Source of the DNA: Pisolithus tinctorius
Lineage: Eukaryota > Basidiomycota > Agaricomycetes > Boletales > Pisolithaceae
NCBI GenBank assembly: GCA_024663395.1
Contig: JANFAH010000002.1
Location: 4,650,001 to 4,714,000 of the forward strand
Length of the DNA stretch: 64,000 nt
Direction of reading: 5' to 3'
The notes under the pieces were generated by a model. That model saw only the letters and a program-made list of their open reading frames with translations, ran no database searches and had not been told where the DNA came from. The stretch's first letter is position 1; every line of letters starts with the position of its first letter. The position numbers were made by a program, and so were the translations under genes. Shown piece after piece: positions 63,541-64,000 of the stretch.

Positions 63541-64000
63541 AAAAAGCAGTTACTTGACCACGGTCACCCCGAGGATACTTACGATGATTTCTCCCATGCA
63601 TGTTATCACATATGTAGCATATGTAGCACCAGAGCGAGGATTCTTCAAGGCTCTTAGACTAGAGGATGTTATAGAAGCGTCACCCCCACGTGCCTTGTGA
63701 TAGTCGCCCGAAGGTTGATGTCATGAGTCGTTCATAAAAGGGCATTCTGGATTACGATTGAGCAGCAGTGCGCCCCCGATTAAAGAACGACAGAGTCGAT
63801 CGTGGGTCATGATCCTGGTTGTTAAGTTCAGTGGACCAATGAATCGGCGCATAGCGGCAGCGATGCACATTGCAATACCTGTTTTTGAGACCGACAGGTC
63901 AGACACATACTGCGTGCCTGTTCGGCGAATTCCTGGTCCAAAACCACACCCATGTGGGTAACTTCTGAAGGAGATACGAGTTGATATGCATTCCGTTCTT
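63541..64000. other. 3' flank of MFS-2
   Basis: No gene. It aligns with 28167-28540 plus 28800-28850 downstream of MFS-1 and lacks the short LTR present there, so it is the empty-site reference. CpG is normal. Confidence 0.6.

Overview
The window is genomic DNA of a filamentous basidiomycete, most likely a mushroom-forming Agaricomycete. The basis is introns of about 50 nt, a chitin synthase with a myosin-like motor, a KDZ transposase, DUF7918-type genes, GIT1-like and DHA1-like MFS transporters, and Tf1/sushi-type chromoviruses. No rRNA, tRNA or CRISPR array was recognised. Most of the window is transposon sequence or gene debris. The genes that look intact are two paralogous MFS transporters (26,333-28,166 and 61,719-63,540), one DUF7918 gene (22,571-23,672) and a spliced gene of unknown function (1,462-2,987).

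Layout. 1-1,404: 3' part of a decayed DDE integrase-core gene. 1,462-2,987: cysteine-rich unknown gene. 3,133-5,011: a 1.88-kb TG...CA repeat, probably a solo LTR. 5,072-14,815: fragment of a myosin-chitin synthase, split by a complete and very young Ty3/Gypsy chromovirus (Gypsy-1, 5,694-13,761, TSD CAACC). 14,816-22,500: relics of an MFS gene, a GIT1-like transporter and an RBR ubiquitin ligase. 22,571-25,496: tandem DUF7918 genes, the second with damaged splice sites. 26,333-28,166: MFS-1. 28,541-61,209: a roughly 33-kb block in which older DNA is almost free of CpG. It holds a hAT relic carrying a nested LTR and foldback element, a copia relic, a perfect inverted duplication of a Tc1/mariner element, a KDZ relic, a second chromovirus (Gypsy-2, 48,734-57,427, TSD ACTGA) with a copy of the 1.88-kb repeat inserted in it, and several solo LTRs with clean 5-bp TSDs. 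61,719-63,540: MFS-2.

The two chromoviruses share gag, then pol in the -1 frame, protease-RT-RNase H-integrase-chromodomain, then an extra C-terminal zinc-knuckle region. Both have a primer-binding site directly after the 5' LTR that is an exact reverse complement of an LTR segment about 30 nt downstream of a TATA-like box, which is Tf1-type self-priming. Both have five T followed by AA at the gag stop.

All 16 differences I could find between 5' and 3' LTRs of the two chromoviruses (13 in Gypsy-2, 3 in Gypsy-1) are CG versus TG/CA. Together with the CpG desert, this points to cytosine-methylation decay at CpG as the main mutational process. The other outstanding structures are two long inverted repeats (about 687-bp and 1,720-bp arms) whose two arms align without any length difference. 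All coordinates and alignments were made by eye.
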